53,389 bases of DNA from Burkholderiales bacterium (GTDB lineage Bacteria; Pseudomonadota; Gammaproteobacteria; Burkholderiales; Burkholderiaceae_D), in assembly GCA_016200895.1 (NCBI GenBank), contig JACQDX010000049.1:1-53389 (forward strand), written 5' to 3'. The notes below the pieces were generated by a model that ran no database searches, was not told where the DNA came from, and was given only the letters and a program-made list of their open reading frames with translations. This document shows, piece after piece, positions 52,770 to 53,389 of this stretch. Made by a program: the position numbers and the translations under genes. The stretch's first letter is position 1; the number at the start of each line of letters is the position of its first letter.

Positions 52770-53267
52770 ATGAAAAAATATTCGGGCTTTACGATACTGG
52801 AAATGATGGTCGTTGTAGGTATCATTGCCATATTGGCAGCCATGGCCGTTCCATCCTATATGTTCAAGATCGTCAGGGAGCAGCTGGAAGTTGGCATACA
52901 ATTTGCCGATATTGCAAAAAAACCCGTGGCAGCCTCATGGCAGACAGAAAAGAAATTCCCTGTCGATAATCTCGCCGCAGGCTTGCCAGTAGCAGACAAA
53001 ATCGTCAGCAACCTGATCAGCTCGGTGGAAGTGCAAGAAGGCGTGGTCAATATTACTTTTGGCAATAACGCCCATGGCGCAATAAAAGGCAAGGTATTGA
53101 GCTTGCGCCCCGCAGTCGTTGAAGATGCGCCCATCGTGCCAGTAGCCTGGGTGTGCGCAACAGGTACGCCGCCTGAGAAAATGACTGTCAAGGGGATAGA
53201 CAAGACAACGGTACCAGCAGCTAATCTGCCTGCTTACTGCCGACCAAAGATAGAAAGCAAGAAGTAA
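52770..53267 (+). CDS. Type IV prepilin-like protein
   Basis: A 165-residue pilin-like protein. The leader MKKYSG is followed by the cleavage site G|FTILEMMVVVGIIAILAAMA, with Phe+1 and Glu+5 and a continuous hydrophobic helix. A globular part has two Cys (VCATG and YCRPK) that could form the D-region disulfide loop. It resembles PilA-type major or minor pilins; no other pilus genes are in the window. A strong terminator follows. Confidence 0.92.
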   Translation: MKKYSGFTILEMMVVVGIIAILAAMAVPSYMFKIVREQLEVGIQFADIAKKPVAASWQTEKKFPVDNLAAGLPVADKIVSNLISSVEVQEGVVNITFGNNAHGAIKGKVLSLRPAVVEDAPIVPVAWVCATGTPPEKMTVKGIDKTTVPAANLPAYCRPKIESKK

Positions 53268-53321
53268 GCAACTCTCAGCGTGATATTGGCGCACGTAACA
53301 AAGTACCGAATATCTGAAAAC

Positions 53322-53363
53322 AAATAAGGGCACTTCAGGATTTGAAGTGCCCTTATTTTTTTA
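53322..53363 (+). terminator. Rho-independent terminator after the pilin gene
   Basis: AAATAAGGGCACTTCA and its perfect complement TGAAGTGCCCTTATTT flank a 5-base loop, followed by a T-run. Confidence 0.92.
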
Positions 53364-53389
53364 AAACTTGTTATTTCAAAGCGTATTAA

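Overview
The window looks like the chromosome of a betaproteobacterium of the order Burkholderiales, most likely an Oxalobacteraceae member of the Undibacterium/Herbaspirillum type. This is inferred from gene content (RpoD with a long N-terminal extension, DUF2269, PlcP/OlsB, three-haem cytochrome c, GltX next to tRNA genes), about 50% GC and free use of ATA and TTA codons. No alignment could be run.

Layout. 1-300: the 5' end of an ISL3-type insertion sequence. 0.4-4.6 kb: a peptide-type ABC binding protein, a secreted thioredoxin-fold protein and a DUF1801 protein. 4.6-7.9 kb: an RNA and translation block with gltX followed on the same strand by tRNA-Ala and two tRNA-Glu, then an RluA-type pseudouridine synthase and two tRNA-Pro. 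7.9-11.9 kb: ribD, apbC/mrp, a secreted cupredoxin-like protein and a DUF924 protein. 12-14.9 kb: a GbsR/MarR-type regulator and a DCC thiol protein / SDR-DoxX / DUF2269 operon, with related palindromes in front of both transcription units. 15-19.4 kb: gudD and a secreted GH2 glycosidase. 19.8-27.8 kb: a site-2 protease with DUF2167, an M29-like peptidase, metG, a GNAT, an M24 aminopeptidase P and a pentapeptide-repeat protein.

27.9-40.2 kb is a phosphate-starvation island. pstSCAB-phoU-phoB-phoR is read leftwards and ppk-sixA rightwards from a shared control region with two divergent PHO boxes. Past an EamA exporter lies olsB-plcP, preceded by a three-unit PHO box. Together these genes would cover phosphate uptake, sensing, polyphosphate storage and replacement of phospholipids by ornithine lipids. 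A second pstS-like gene at 41 kb is a pseudogene.

40.4-48 kb: a histone-like protein, an envelope operon (unknown secreted protein, VOC, MepA-type endopeptidase, DUF4184), a decayed lipoprotein gene hit by a MITE-like element, and a two-gene cytochrome c operon with an Fnr/Anr-type site. 48.3-53.4 kb: a compact promoter-terminator pair, rpoD, a nicotinamide-riboside salvage pair (kinase and PnuC), a second copy of the MITE-like element and a type IV pilin gene.

The strongest second-look signals are the operator-linked GbsR/DCC/DoxX module with a probably leaderless regulator mRNA, the three PHO promoters including olsB-plcP, the intercistronic hairpins in the pst-pho operon, the possible small RNA upstream of rpoD, and the MITE-like family.
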